Shown here: in pieces, positions 43,453 through 55,569 of the stretch
How positions within the stretch are numbered: the first letter of the stretch is position 1
Layout of the letters: each line of letters opens with the position of its first letter
Source: Endothia cerciana
Taxonomy: Eukaryota; Ascomycota; Sordariomycetes; Diaporthales; Cryphonectriaceae
DNA length: 64,000 nt
Direction of reading: 5' to 3'
Assembly (NCBI GenBank): GCA_026119935.1
Contig: JALRMH010000016.1
Span: 620,001 to 684,000, forward strand
The notes under the pieces: generated by a model
The model's input: the letters and a program-made list of their open reading frames with translations, nothing else
What the model was told of the DNA's origin: nothing
The model's database searches: none
Made by a program: the position numbers and the translations under genes

Positions 43453-46244
43453 CTACAGCTTGCTGAGACCACCAGGATGGTACATATCAAAGGTGCTCTT
43501 GTATGTCCTGGCCACGGGTCCTCCACCACCGACCACCCTCCTACCCACCGTACTATTAAAACCGGTATACGCGCTGAGGCTAGGCGGCAGGTCCGCGACC
43601 TGTGTGCCCCACGAGCTCTCGTTCCTGCCCAGCGTGAGCACCAGCTCCTTACCCTCAGTGAAGAAGCTGTGGTCGATCCAGTTCTTGGTGTACGGCTCGC
43701 CGTCCAGCGTCGCGGACTGGATGTAGATTGCCTCATACGTCGGGTCGAAGTTGACGTTGCGGATCGTCGCCGTCTTGCCGGTGATTGGATGTGTGATGTT
43801 AATGCTGGGGAAGTACGGAGGGGTTATGAGGTAGACGTTCTGGCCCGGGTTCGGAAACAAGCCCAGCATGCTGAATGCGAGGAAGCTGCCCATGGCCCCG
43901 CTGTCGTCGTTTCCTGGCAGGCCGGCGGGGGTCGGCTCGAAGTAGGCGGGGATGTAGAAGTGGCTGCGCTTCGCCGACAGTCCAGGCCGTCCGGCATAGT
44001 GGTATTGGAAGACGGTAAGAAACGCGGGTTCGTTGCCGATGTACGTGATATCCTGGTCATGGAGGAAATTCAGGCGGCTGACGAAGGCGTCGGGCCCGCC
44101 GAAGAGGGTGATCAACTCGGCTTGGTTGTGGGGAACGAAACTGGTGAGTGTTAGGTGAATTCCAGAGTGAGTGTGGAAGATTGCGAAGAAGGCGATTGCC
44201 TTTTTTTTATTTTTTTATTTTTTTATTTTTTATTTTTTGGAGTTGGACAGGGGTGGGGGGTTGGAGCCTTGACTTACAAGCTATACTCCCAAATGCTGCT
44301 CTCGAATGTCTCCCTCCCAGTGTTCTGCAACGAGCAAGCTGCCCCCGAGGTATCGATATTGCTGCACTGCAGGGGATCCTGAAAGGCCCACGTCTCGTTC
44401 AGAAATTTCGGCTGGAAGAAGCCGGTGTAGCCGGTATCAGTACCGTTAGCAAAGAACGAGGTCTGATCGGACCTGTACAGGTTCTCCCAGTTGCCGCTCG
44501 AGTCGACGTACTTCTCCTGATCGGCCGTGTTGTTAAGGCCGGCAGCGATCTGGGAGATGCAGTAGTCGTTGTAGCTATACTCTAGTGTGCGAGAGATGCT
44601 TCTGGTCATTGTTCCGAAACCCTTGTAGTCGAAGTCCTGCACGGGAATGTAGTCGAGGGCCTTCCACGAGTCAAGCCCACCACGGCCCTCGCAACACCAG
44701 TCAAACGGCTCGTTCTCGGCATCGTTCACAACAGCTTCGTAGCCAAGGTTCCACTGTGGAAAGTCAGCAAATCAGAGGGCAGGGACACGAATACTGCGAC
44801 GACTCACATCAATACCGGCGGATAGGCCTTTCAGGTACCCGTCCGCCAAGATGTTGTCTGCATTTGATCCACCCTGGGCGAGGTTAGCAACAGCGCACGC
44901 TCGCATATCATAGACGTAAGGCAGCTTACCTGGGTGTAGCCCTTGCTGAGGCTCATCCGACAGTCCGGCAGCCAGCCGAGGTGGGCATAGGTGTCGATGA
45001 GAGACCTCAACATCTCCTCCACCGAAGTAGGATCGATGATTGTCAGGAACGGGATCTGCGATCGGAAGGAATCCCAGAGACTACGACACCCAGTCAGCTT
45101 TGAACCCTCTGGTGCTACCTAGAAGGGGGAGGAGCCACACTTACCAGTAAAACGAATCGAAATAGGGCTCATCACTCGACCAGAGCGGGTTCTCCCCGGT
45201 GTAGTTCTGGGGGTTGATCATCGTCCGGTAGACGCCACTGAAGAAATTTGTTACGAAGGAATCGTCCACGCCGGTGGAGTCGACCGAGAAGGCGCTCAGC
45301 TTGCCCTTCCAGATCTCCTGCGCGCTAGTCTTGACCGTGTCCAGGTCAAGATCAGGAATCTCAGACTCGGCATGCGCGCACGCCTGCTCGGAGCTGATAA
45401 AGCTCGTGGCCGACCGCACGTAAATCGGACTGTCGGCGCTCGCGAACCTGACGAAAGCCCCACCGGGCAGGGGATACCCATTTATGGACCTCGAGATGGT
45501 GAAGTTCTTGACGTCCGTACTGGCGCGGCTGTTGGAGTATATGCCGTTGTCGAGAATGTCGGCCCCGGAGAAGTCGGTGCAGAAGTACAGCACGTACGTG
45601 CCCTGCGCGAAGCTCGGCTCGAAGCGGGCGTTGCCGGTGATCCGTCCCGTGCTGGGGTCGACCGCTATGCTTCCGTTGTCCTGGCGGGAGTCCGAGAGGT
45701 CCGTGAGGTCCTGGAAGATCAGCGGCTGCTCATCCGTGCCATTCCCAGCTGAGGCAGGAAAGGTGAATCTGAACAGCGACGCGTGCTGCGTCGTGGACAT
45801 CTCCGTCTGGATGCCCGTGTCGAGGGTGATGCTGAAGTAGCCCGGCTCCGCGACGACAGTATCGTTGTCAAAGCTGCCGAAGGCTGCCCGAGATATCTTT
45901 GGAAACACGCATCTGTCGATGTCTCCGTCGGGACAGCTGCTGTATGCGAACAGGGCAAAGTTTCCAAGGGACGGGCTTCCCCCCGTGCCGGAGTCATGCA
46001 TGAGTGAGAAGCCCGTGACGTTGGAGCCATCGAGGGTGAAGCCACCCTGGTTGCTCCCAGAGTTTGTGTCCGCAACAGCCTTGGCCATGCCGTAGGGCAG
46101 AGACGCCCCTGGAAAGACATTGCCTCCATTGCTTGCTCCGATCAGAGGGTCGACGAATGCAAGATTGTTGACGGTGCTCTGGCCGAGAACGAATCCCGCA
46201 GTCATCAGCCAGGCTGAGGCGAGACGAGCTCGGGAGAGACGCAT
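43453..46244 (-). CDS. Secreted GH92 alpha-mannosidase
   Basis: An 826-aa extracellular, calcium-dependent exo-alpha-mannosidase of glycoside hydrolase family 92, probably trimming alpha-1,2-mannose from fungal or plant glycoproteins. Exons 46244-45145, 45080-44930, 44873-44808, 44753-44278, 44140-43453; phases agree. Signal peptide: residues 1-21 (ends GFVLGQS). The N-terminal beta-sandwich starts FVDPLIGASNGGNVFPGASLPYGM, the hallmark of GH92. The (alpha/alpha)6 domain includes CLWDSFRSQIPFLTI, DCRMSLSKGYTQGGSNADNI and GNDDSGAMGSFLAFSMLGLF, with the Asp pair typical of the catalytic/calcium site. Many N-glycosylation sequons. Intron 4 contains a repeated T7A tract (44201-44240). Exact linkage specificity is not readable from sequence. 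Confidence 0.92.
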
Positions 46245-48773
46245 GGCTGCCGAACTGGCCGGAAATGACTATCTCTGTCGATTACTTCAAAAATGATGCA
46301 ATTAAGATTATACAGGGAGCGTACTAGGGACGAGACATTAGCTGTCCCAGGACTAATCAGTGAACGAGCGTCAGTATAACCTCACTCTCACAGAGGACAG
46401 TTGACCGGGGCGTTCTCAAGAACAGCAAAGTCTGAGATGCTGTTCGCGCCTGTCTCTCAAATTCATACGCCCCTAGGAGATGATGGTCCCACGGACCTCT
46501 TATATAGCGTCACGAGCAGTAGCCTGGCTGGTTCCACTGGAATGAGTTCAAGGCAGGGGCGTAAGTCTGATGGACTCGGCCCGGATATGGTTGCCGTTGT
46601 GCAGCTCGGCACCAGTTACATCTGCAATTAACTGCAGAGTAGCATGCAGCAATGTGCCGATCAAGATTAAACTTGCAGCGGTGGGTCATTTCACGAACCT
46701 GGCCGGGACGCGGTTATCTCTCTCCCACCCGTCACAGGCCTCGTTTGGGGCCCATACTACCCCATGATCCGGCGTCAATGTCTCTGGATCTGGGCACGCG
46801 GGGCATCTTGGGGTAGCAGTGCTGCTGAGGCGACGAGGGCTCGTTTATTCCCGCCCCTCCTCCCTAGATCTGCATCGCTCGATATGGTCTCCCCCTTCCA
46901 TGGTGATAGAATTTCGCTCTCCGACGATGAGCCCCGTCGCCTGCAAGCAGCAAGCTGAGTGCATACACGGGAAAGTCTGTGAAATTGCGGATGTGCCCAT
47001 CCACAGTACCTAGTAAGCGTGGTTGGCGTCGGTGTATCACGGTAGGTTTAAAGAGGGACGAACCTAAATCCCAACAGCCGGGGGGTCATTAAACCTCAGG
47101 GATGGTGGCGCCCGAGATTGAACGTCAATGAAGGTTTCGAGAACTCGGAGACGCTCCAGGGACTAACCTAACAAGCTTCCCGATGTAGCCTCTCTAGTAA
47201 TGCGGGATAATATATCTTGCTGCTTGTCTCACCGGAGATTATCAGCAGGGCAGTATGTAAAGGCCAGGGGCGCAGATCACTGATATACACTTGCGTGGTG
47301 CATCCTGCGTTCTGTACCTTGCATTAAACGAACCCGTTCTAGGTAGGTCGCAAGCCGGTCTGGGACCATCATACGAGCCATGTGAGCCACTCATGTGTCC
47401 CGTACAATGTGGGCGCGTGCGACAAGGGAGAGGGGCGAGACATCGACGACGGCATGCATGGAGATTTTACCGGTCACGTAGCCTCCCGCTTGCTTCTTTC
47501 ACGCCTCCTGTCCGACATGACAGCCCCGACTGGAAGTTGTGATACGGGGCAGATCCTCCGCATCATCACCACTCTTCCGGCACAGTCGCTCAAGGCAGGG
47601 GGGGAAGGGGGGAAGGGGATTGGCTCAGGGGGGTGAAGTAGCGTCGGCATGCAAGCGGACCGCCAGCGATGCCAGGTAGCGCCGCCAACTGTGTGGCGCT
47701 GACACCGCTGTCTTTCAGATTTCTCCTACTTATAGTACCCCGAACTTAACCACGGATAGGTCTAGAGAGGGGTGGTCCGATAGGAGAAGACCGCTGTTAG
47801 AAGTTCCTCGAGCATTGCATTAAGCAGCCTGTCCTTGTATAAGGCTAGGAGTATAACTCACCGCTTTATGCGTCCCTTGCCAACTACAGCGGTTGCATGG
47901 TGGATAATTCACAGTGGATTCACTAGGTGCGGCAGGGAACACCCACCGTTGCATATTTAACGAGAGTTTATTACAAAAGATACAGCGAAATGACCTGATG
48001 AATCTACCGTGAATGTGCCACGCCCAGCCGCTATCGCGTGTTTTCTGATCATGAGTCTTTCAATAGGCCTGGAGTCCAGATATGGTGTTGACCCTTCCAC
48101 CCGGCCACCTTTTGTTTGGGTGCACCATATCCGGTTCACTAGTCAAACCTCCTTGCCATTGGAAATGTGGCATGCTTATATAATATACTGTGACACCATC
48201 AAGCTTGTTCTATGACCTACATGTTGGATGGGTTATAACGATTCTCACCGGGCTGAAGAGGTATAAATACCCAACCTGAGTATCTCGAGATACTGGTATA
48301 TCACACGTGCTCTCTGGGATGAATATAAAGCAAACAGAGACCGGTGCCTCCCATCCGAACCTTTCCCCCTCTTTCCTTACGACCCTGAAATTGCTTGTCA
48401 CTCCTGTATCAGTGACGGTTCCTCTAATATGGCCATCTCTTCGTGCCCCTGTGGAATACTTTTCTCAAGAGCGTCGATCTCGTCCTCCGCCTCGCCCTCC
48501 TTCTTTGATGGCAGATCCGATATGATATCCACGATGCACCAGACACAGCCTGTACCCGCTAATGACTTTCGAGCGGCGGGGGAGATGGGCCACTGGTGGG
48601 CCCCAGACCGAGCGATGTTGGTTCAACCCGAACCCTCTATTTATTAGGCATTTCACGACATCCAAGGGGCGCACCTTGGACCTTACCACCACTCTCAGCC
48701 TCAAGCCCCAGCAGTTGGATGACGACAGCCTGAGACCCTTGGCCCTCGACCATTCATAGCGCAGCCTGGCGGA
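46245..48773. other. Intergenic, no supported gene
   Basis: 2.5 kb between the divergently oriented mannosidase (minus) and PARG-like (plus) genes. Short frames only; G-rich tract at about 47599-47636. No repeat relation to the transposons was noticed. Confidence 0.45.
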
Positions 48774-49931
48774 ATGGGGAGGACAGAGCCATCCATCGGC
48801 CGCCCGCCCGCCGCCTTCCGGCGTGGCGCACGGGCAAAGAAGGCCAAGGCCACGGCCAACAAGCTGATCCCCTCGCTGCTGTCTGCTCACCCCCGGGCAC
48901 GGCGAGGTATTGATGCCTCGGAGTTGATCAGTTCGCCTCCAGGAAGGCCACCCGGGGCACCCAAGGCGAGTACCCCGCCTGGACACCCCGGCCCGCGTCT
49001 GACCATCCGCACCGTGGACACCCTCACAGCTGCGCACTCTCTCCTGCACAGCCCCGAGAACACCACTGACAAGGTAGCCATACTGAACATGGCCTCGCCG
49101 CTCTCTCCCGGCGGCGGATTCCTCAACGGCGCCACGAGCCAGGAAGAGTCCCTGTGCATGAGGACGACGCTCCTGCCGGCACTGCGCGACGAGTTTTACC
49201 GCCTGCCTGAGGTGGGATGTGTCTATACCCCCGATGTGCTCGTCTTCAGGGCGCCTACGGAAGGACAGGACGGAGAGCATGATATGCTCGATAAGCGGGA
49301 CAGGTGGTTCGTCGACGTTGTGAGCGCCGCCATGCTGCGCCTGCCCGAGACTGAGGTCGATGGGGAGACAGGACTTGGTGCATACGTTCACGCCAAGGAC
49401 AGGGAGCTCGTGCTGAACAAGATGAGAGCTGTGATGCGCGTCTTCCAGACCAAGAACGCGGCAAAGGTCGTCCTGGGCGCATGGGGTTGTGGCGCGTACG
49501 GGAATCCGGTCGGTGAGGTTGCCAGGGCCTGGAGGAAGGTGTTGCTTGGCGGGCACAGCAAGAAAGGCAAGCGGAAGGGAAAGGGCTCCGGGGCCCGGGA
49601 GTCATGGGATGGGATCGGAGAGGTGGTATTTGCCGTGAAGCACGCCAGCATGGCGGAGGCTTTGCAGACGGCCTTTGGTGAAGAGTTGGAGTGGGTGGAC
49701 GAGGTCGAAGAGATCGGTCCTAAGGATGATGAAGATGATGCTGGAGAGAAGGCGCGGCTCGACGGGATCCTGGAAAGAATCCGTGACCTCAGAATCCGTA
49801 TTGACCGTGCTCCCGATCCCCGAGTCAGGGAAGGGCTAGAGGCTGTGCTGGCTGGACTACAGAGCCAGAACCCCGTGGCACTTGTCAGTGAGAAGTCAGG
49901 CAGCGAAGATGAAGACAGCGTCGTCTCATGA
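48774..49931 (+). CDS. Microbial-type poly(ADP-ribose) glycohydrolase-like protein (TIGR02452/DUF2263)
   Basis: A 385-aa intronless protein. The central region reads VAILNMASPLSPGGGFLNGA followed by TSQEESLCMR: the GGG (residues 113-115) then QEE (123-125) pattern is the catalytic signature of PARG-fold ADP-ribose hydrolases, with the second Glu acting on the ribosyl bond (family knowledge). The later block ILGAWGCGAYGNP-like (here VVLGAWGCGAYGNPVGEVA) is the conserved macrodomain-like phosphate loop. The N-terminal 75 residues are basic and Pro/Ala-rich, possibly a nuclear or nucleolar signal; the last 75 are acidic with a short coiled coil (RLDGILERIRDLRIRIDRA), ending in Asp/Glu/Ser. It probably reverses poly- or mono-ADP-ribosylation, but substrate and location are inferred. 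No neighbour shares the pathway. Confidence 0.85.
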   Translation: MGRTEPSIGRPPAAFRRGARAKKAKATANKLIPSLLSAHPRARRGIDASELISSPPGRPPGAPKASTPPGHPGPRLTIRTVDTLTAAHSLLHSPENTTDKVAILNMASPLSPGGGFLNGATSQEESLCMRTTLLPALRDEFYRLPEVGCVYTPDVLVFRAPTEGQDGEHDMLDKRDRWFVDVVSAAMLRLPETEVDGETGLGAYVHAKDRELVLNKMRAVMRVFQTKNAAKVVLGAWGCGAYGNPVGEVARAWRKVLLGGHSKKGKRKGKGSGARESWDGIGEVVFAVKHASMAEALQTAFGEELEWVDEVEEIGPKDDEDDAGEKARLDGILERIRDLRIRIDRAPDPRVREGLEAVLAGLQSQNPVALVSEKSGSEDEDSVVS

Positions 49932-50398
49932 AGGATTGATCAACAAACTGCGGAGATCCGAGGCCATATGAAGCCGGCCGGCCGAATATTTTCATCGAGG
50001 ATGTCGACGACCTGGTCATCTTGTGGCAAGCTCCCATCCTAACGAAGCCATGCCCCTGGGAACGATACATCTCGCTCGCTGCAGTCATAACCATGGCAGC
50101 ATTGCCAAGTCCGGTGACTTGCCTATCAGTCCCGGTTGCTTCCCTACCGAATCATTCCGGCATATACGCGATGGTGTCACCGGCGCTGAACAATCGCTTG
50201 GACGGGCAGAGTTGCGATCGGGGCATCTCCCAGGCCTGCTGCCGTGTGGGCGAATCTACGAGGTTGAAGACAATGTGGCTTTGGCGAGATGGTTAGGCCC
50301 CCTCTTTCATTACGCCCATCCAATGTCATCTAAACGTACCTAGGTATGGTCCGACATGCCTCTTCAATGTCCCTGTGCCGATCCGGCGTATCAATGTA
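49932..50398. other. Intergenic, no supported gene
   Basis: Convergent 3' ends of the PARG-like and lectin-like genes; nothing else seen. Confidence 0.5.
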
Positions 50399-51507
50399 TT
50401 ATGCGTTGTCAGCCGACAGCTCAACTGGGTGTCCCCTGCTTCTGCTGTCTGCCTCTGCCGTGAAGGGCGTATGAGACATTTCTGCAAAAGCTGCCGGAGT
50501 ACTCAGTTCGTGCTTCCCTTCGTACGTCCAACTTGACTTTCCCTCCCCCTGCGATGCCCCAGACGAGGGCTGGGTCGTTTCAGAGGCTCTCTTGCGCCTT
50601 CGCATGAGAAAGAAGCCTGCAACAGCGGCAAGGATGATCACCGCGATCCCAACGCCGACTCCTATCCCTGCAGCTGCACCCGTCGAGATCCCACTGGATG
50701 ATGGCCCGGAGGACGGACCTGGGGAGGATATCGAAGCTGACGTGCTCGAGGCTCCGTCCGTAGCGATTGTTGTCGGGGCCACCGCTACCGCGGTACGACT
50801 ACTCGGATATGTCTGTCGAGAAAGTTTAGACGTCTCCAAGCTTGAACGGGTACTTCCGATGAGCTCACGTTGACGGTTGTGTAGCGACCATCGTCAATTG
50901 CACTTATACTTGTGAAGGAATAGTGCTCGCCCGCCTGCTCGGACGTGATGTTGGAGTCCATGGCCATTAATGATGAGCCCAAGGTGTTCATTCGCCAGCC
51001 CGTACCGTTGGCGAGGTTCGAAAAGTAGTACGTCCCATCTCCCCACGGCTCGATCTGCCAGAACATCGAGGCGTCTGAGACAGTGTATTTGGCCATCAAT
51101 GGGGCCGTGTTTCCGGTGACTGGATCTGAGCTGTCTGGATCGCCTACAGCAGCACCCAGGTATGCATTAGGCCCCCCATCTTGGGAGCGAAGAAGGTATA
51201 CGGAGGAGTTGTATGGAAAGAACTGCCATTTTTGGCCAGGGTTGCTCGAGTTCGTGACTTGGTAAAATACTGCTCCCGTCTGTATCAATCCGCAGTCAGT
51301 GATACTGTTGTTGAGAGCCTCGGGGGATACAGCAACATGAGAGGATATCCGCCCCGTGGCAATCCACCGAGGCTGACTGAAGGGGAAATCCCAGGGCGGG
51401 TCACTCACAAGACCATCATGATAGAGTAACGTCCCATGAAGAGATTGGCCCTTCTTTTCCAAAACGTTGACCTGGTACCAGGCATTAATCTTAAGGTTGA
51501 GAGACAT
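50399..51507 (-). CDS. Lectin-like single-pass membrane protein
   Basis: A 307-aa protein. Exons 51507-51409, 51279-50869, 50812-50399, all GT..AG and phase 0. Residues 1 to about 170 look like a ricin-B/beta-trefoil-type module (WYQVNVLEKKGQSL, VFYQVTNSSNPGQKWQFF, ASMFWQIEPWGDGTYYF). A Ser/Thr/Pro-rich stalk of about 40 residues follows, then a Gly/Ala/Ile/Val membrane segment (GIGVGVGIAVIILAAVAGFF) closed by RRRKR, and a cytosolic tail of about 65 residues. There is no N-terminal signal peptide, so insertion must rely on the membrane segment itself (lectin module outside, type III). Similar architecture is common in Sordariomycetes but uncharacterised; sugar binding is inferred from QxW-like motifs only. 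Confidence 0.72.
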
Positions 51508-52473
51508 GACTTCGTGAATTGGTGAGGATTATTCGTTCTACTCGTCAAACGAGGTGAAGGGGCAAAACCTTCATTGAGAGGGACTGAGAATAAGAAGGAG
51601 GCAGTCATGCAGGAGGCTAGACCACTTCGGCTGTGCGCCAGGGGTAATCTTCTTGTGTGAGATCTCCCGCCATGGCCAGGCAGGCACCCGCCACCGTCTA
51701 TTTGTAACGTTTTAGTAGACCCAAGCCTCGTTTAACCATGATTCCCCCCGAGAGGCTGAAAACGCAGTTCTCCCAGAGCGCTAGATAGGTACTTTTGGGC
51801 AGACCCAGTCGGCCTCCTCCATGCCGTGCAACGTCTTGGCGCACACAAGATCGAGAGGCGATGCAGGCGACCGAGGTGCTGAATCCTTCTGCTGCCGCCG
51901 GAGCAAGCAATGGAGTAGAGTGATTAAGAGGCGTGCAGAGGGCCACACGCCAGTCCTCGCCGTAAGCAACAGGCGATGTTCAGCTGAGGAACTAGGCGGA
52001 CTTGCAGGAACCAACCAATTACTCCGCCCAGGCAACTCCCTGTCATGCTGATGCTTCATTGACCTGCAATAGGGCTGAGTGGCTAACAAGACGTCGGGCT
52101 GAAACGGCTTGTCCCTTGCGGCCACCTGCATTGAAGTTGGGATGATGATCACTAGTCGACAGATTGTGAGCTGAACCCGCTCCTATATTTCCTGCGGCTC
52201 GCTCGTCAGGTCCTTGGGAAGCAACTTCCCGAGTCCTGAATATGCGTCCTCCTTGGTTTGCTGGCACGGACGCTGTGCTTGAGATCATCTCCCGTCCGGG
52301 ATCTGGTGTTGTTGGGTATTACTCAAGTAGTCCGAGTGCTCATTCCTCTTGTCACAGCTTGCCCTTCCTTTGCACATGGGCACGCTCCTAAACATACCTA
52401 TATTGTCTCTAACTGAGTGCAGGTAAGAGCCGATCAAGTCTCAGTGCCACCGGGCTGATCATCAGTTCTTTGC
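51508..52473. other. Intergenic, no supported gene
   Basis: About 1 kb upstream of the lectin-like gene and 3' of the decarboxylase; short frames only. Confidence 0.45.
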
Positions 52474-53721
52474 TCATGGGGTTGCTCCGATCCTCCAGCC
52501 AACCGCCACCAACGTCTCGTAGTTCTCTTCAGTTGAGTTGCGCACCAGGTCCTCATCGAAGCTCACCTCGCCCCTCTGGAACAGGGTGATGACGGTACTG
52601 CCTCCGTAATAGAACGCCCCAAGGGCCTGTCCTCGCTTCACGCTGGCGCCAACCTCGATTCCGGCATTGTACTTTATGGATCCGACAAGCATCGCGCCAA
52701 CCGCTACAACCGCAACAGGGTTCCCCGTAGCGGCCCGCTTCATGGTCATGACTGACCTCCTGTTCTCGCAAAACACATCCACGGTGCCCGCCTCGTTGAT
52801 GGCTTGCGGGTTCACTGTGTAGTACGTTCCGGGGATCTCCTTGAAAGACTCGACCGTGCCGTCGACGGGCGAGTGCCATCTGTGGTAGTCTTGCGGTGCC
52901 AGACGCGAGATTGCAATCGAGCCGCCATCAAACGCCTTCGCCAGGTCGGCATCGCCTAGGAGCCTCTCGAGCGTGAAGCCGTACCCCTTGATCCTGCGTA
53001 ACGTCAGCGCCGCACTGCGGAGTTCCAGGTGCTGTATTTAAGGATCCATAAGGAGGACGAGATTATGGCACTGCATGAGGAAGGGCCACACCTACCAATA
53101 CTTCGTAGCCAGATCGACAGTAGGGAACGTCGTGACCCTGCAGTCAGCAACGCTGCTCACAACCTTGTCGTCCCCAGGCTCGTCAATCGGCCTTGCATCC
53201 GGCCTGAGCTCACGACCGAAGAACTCATTGAACGTCTTGTACTTGGTCGGATCGGGCTCCTTCAGCTGGCTGAGCGTGCCCTGGAGATCAAAGCTCTCAA
53301 TGAACGGCTGGATGTGGCCGGCGCTCTTGGGATCGTCGTACTCCCTGCCCATCTTCTCGCTCTGCTCCTTCAGGAGCTCCTTGGTCTTGTTCCACTCCAG
53401 GACCTTCTCCTCCTCGCTGCCGTAATAGAGCAGATGCATCCCGAGGCGCACGTATATCGACATGGGCTCGAAGGACTTCTCGCCCGTCTTGCGGTCGATG
53501 ACGTAGTTGCCCATGTGAAAGGCACTCTCCATCTCCTCAAGGTTCTGGTAGGGAAAGAGACGTCTCATCCACGAGTGGGAATGCTCCGCATCGGCCGGGG
53601 CGTGCAGGTGAGCCTTCGGCTCTTCATGGTGGGACTCCTTCGCCTTATCGGTGACGGCGCCTATGGCCTTTTCGAGGTGCGAGAAGCGGGCGTGGGCCGC
53701 CTGTTCAGGCGTGTCGGCCAT
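52474..53721 (-). CDS. Phosphatidylserine decarboxylase
   Basis: A 381-aa pyruvoyl enzyme precursor converting phosphatidylserine to phosphatidylethanolamine. Exons 53721-53096 and 52993-52474 (GTAGGT..CAG) joined at Trp209. The conserved substrate/catalytic segment YHRWHSPVDG is near residues 245-254. The self-cleavage site is GGST at 339-342 (in AFYYGGSTVITLF), Ser341 becoming the pyruvoyl group; the common form is LGST. The N-terminal 50 residues are His/Ala/Lys-rich with no C2 domain, no clear mitochondrial presequence and no membrane segment, so this is the soluble short type found in several moulds alongside longer Psd1/Psd2 enzymes. FNEFFGRELRPDARPID is another typical stretch. The paralogue role (housekeeping versus specialised) is not clear. 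Confidence 0.9.
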
Positions 53722-55569
53722 GTCTGTTTGTACTGTGTGCGGGCGGGTATGCCACTCGTGGTCGAGGTGGGTGAAGGGCGTAGTTCGTTCGGCGTGTGCG
53801 TTTTGAAGGGAGAGGGGTTCGTTCCCGCGGCGTCAGGGCTCCTGGCGAGGTGGACGGGCGAGGGCCGAGTTTTGGCGGATAAGGGCCATGGTAACCCGCT
53901 TACGTCCTGCCCCGCATGAAGCACTCGATGCCCTGAATTTCCCTGCTTTGTGGCCTGGATTCGACCATAAAAGAAGCGGATCACAAGCCCAAGACGTCAC
54001 TCCACAGGGGTCCCGGCATCTCAGATCTCGCTAGGTGATCTGATGGATGCTCCGGCTTGGCAAAAGCTTGTTCTTCCAACCCTGCGTGCCTACTTGGTGG
54101 CCTTTATATCCTGGGATGTAGGGTCCCAAAGCAAGGTCGTAGTCTGCAGCTAGGAAGACGGACATAGTAATACACACAGTGCGTGGATGGACACAGTCAT
54201 ATCCCACACGTCTTTTGTGGGTGTAGAAGGCGGAGGCGGTTCCGGTCGCTCAGGCACGTTCCGAACGGATTGTTTCTGCTAAGTCCTGGGTGCCGATCTG
54301 GTATAGCATTCATAGGCTACATAATTCTTCGGGACAAAAATTATTCCCGATATTCCTCAGTACAGACGGAGGGGTTTCTGCGTTCCCCAAGCATACAGCA
54401 GCCACGGCGCAAGTCAGCGAGCCGAATCGATCGTAAATGTGGGTGGCATTATTAGAAGAAAAGATTTCTTTTCTTCTCTTCTGGGAGTCGGGAAGAGGGG
54501 GGGGTTCTGAAGTAAGCTTCTGTAAACGTCGCTGATCCATATTTTTTGCCCTCCTCATGACAGCGCCAGGCAACGGAGGAGGACGCAATAAGTATAAAAG
54601 TCTAGATTGCTTTGATAAGTCGATTTGGAAATAATCTCAAACAACTCGATCTGGTTGAGCCTGACTTGGAGTAGATACTCTGGCTCCACGACGGTAAGGA
54701 GCAGCCAAATCCTGGACAAATGAATGTTAACAGCTAGAAGACAACGCTCCCTTTGTGAGGTTATGCATGGAAATGAGTTGAGTCAAATATCACTGACACT
54801 GAGGCGATTCCGGTCGAAGCACTAGGACACCAATGCTTGACTTACGACAGTTGATGAAGTGGCAATGATGCCGACAAGCCAGGACCAAGACATCCAACGG
54901 GTATTATGCTCTTTATACTGACCTCAGAGCCCACTGTGATGTCTGAGCACACTTAAAGCAGCGCAGGCCATCTTCTGCTGTGTCATGCTACCCGGACTCG
55001 AGTTGACGCGTCTCTATGGTAGCATTTAGGTTATAATCTAGGGATAGGAAGGATGTGGGGTATCGTTCCATCGTTTCCTGCAACCTTTTGGAGTCTGGAA
55101 ACCTATATATTGTGCTCAGAATACCACCTTCTTCCACATATGCTGATCAGACGTTTTCTCGCCCTTGTACACTTCCACCCCGGGCGATCCCCTCCCACCA
55201 CGACGGATTTCTCGGTTTTAGTCCGGAGGTATCGACGCGCTTGCCAGCGTTCGCCGGAAATGTAGCTCAGGCACGTTGGCACATTGCGGCACACTGCGGC
55301 ACATTGCGACGACCCACATGCGCCTAGAACTCGTGGGTATCCACATCCCTCCCGTAGATACGACGGTATAGGCCGTTCAGGAAGGCTTGCGCCGATGCGT
55401 CTGCCGCATAGCACGAAAGGAGAAAGAGAGAGAGAAAAGATTTTTATACCCCTCTTCGGCGGTCATGCGACGGCTCCCCTGGCGGCTCTATAAAGGCCGG
55501 AATACCGGCCCTCGACTTGACCTGCCCATCAGTTTGCGATCTAGGTCGCATGCGAGCATCGATCTCACC
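53722..55569. other. Intergenic, no supported gene
   Basis: 1.8 kb between the decarboxylase (minus) and MFS (plus) starts. A short tandem GGCACATTGC/ACACTGC repeat lies at 55277-55310. The MFS TATA box is at the right end. Confidence 0.45.
55489..55495 (+). promoter_or_regulatory. TATA box of the SV2-like MFS gene
   Basis: TATAAAG about 75 bp before the ATG at 55570. Confidence 0.5.

Noticed and set aside
43402..44154. A 250-aa plus frame over the mannosidase C-terminus
   Set aside because: Antisense shadow of a conserved GH92 exon.
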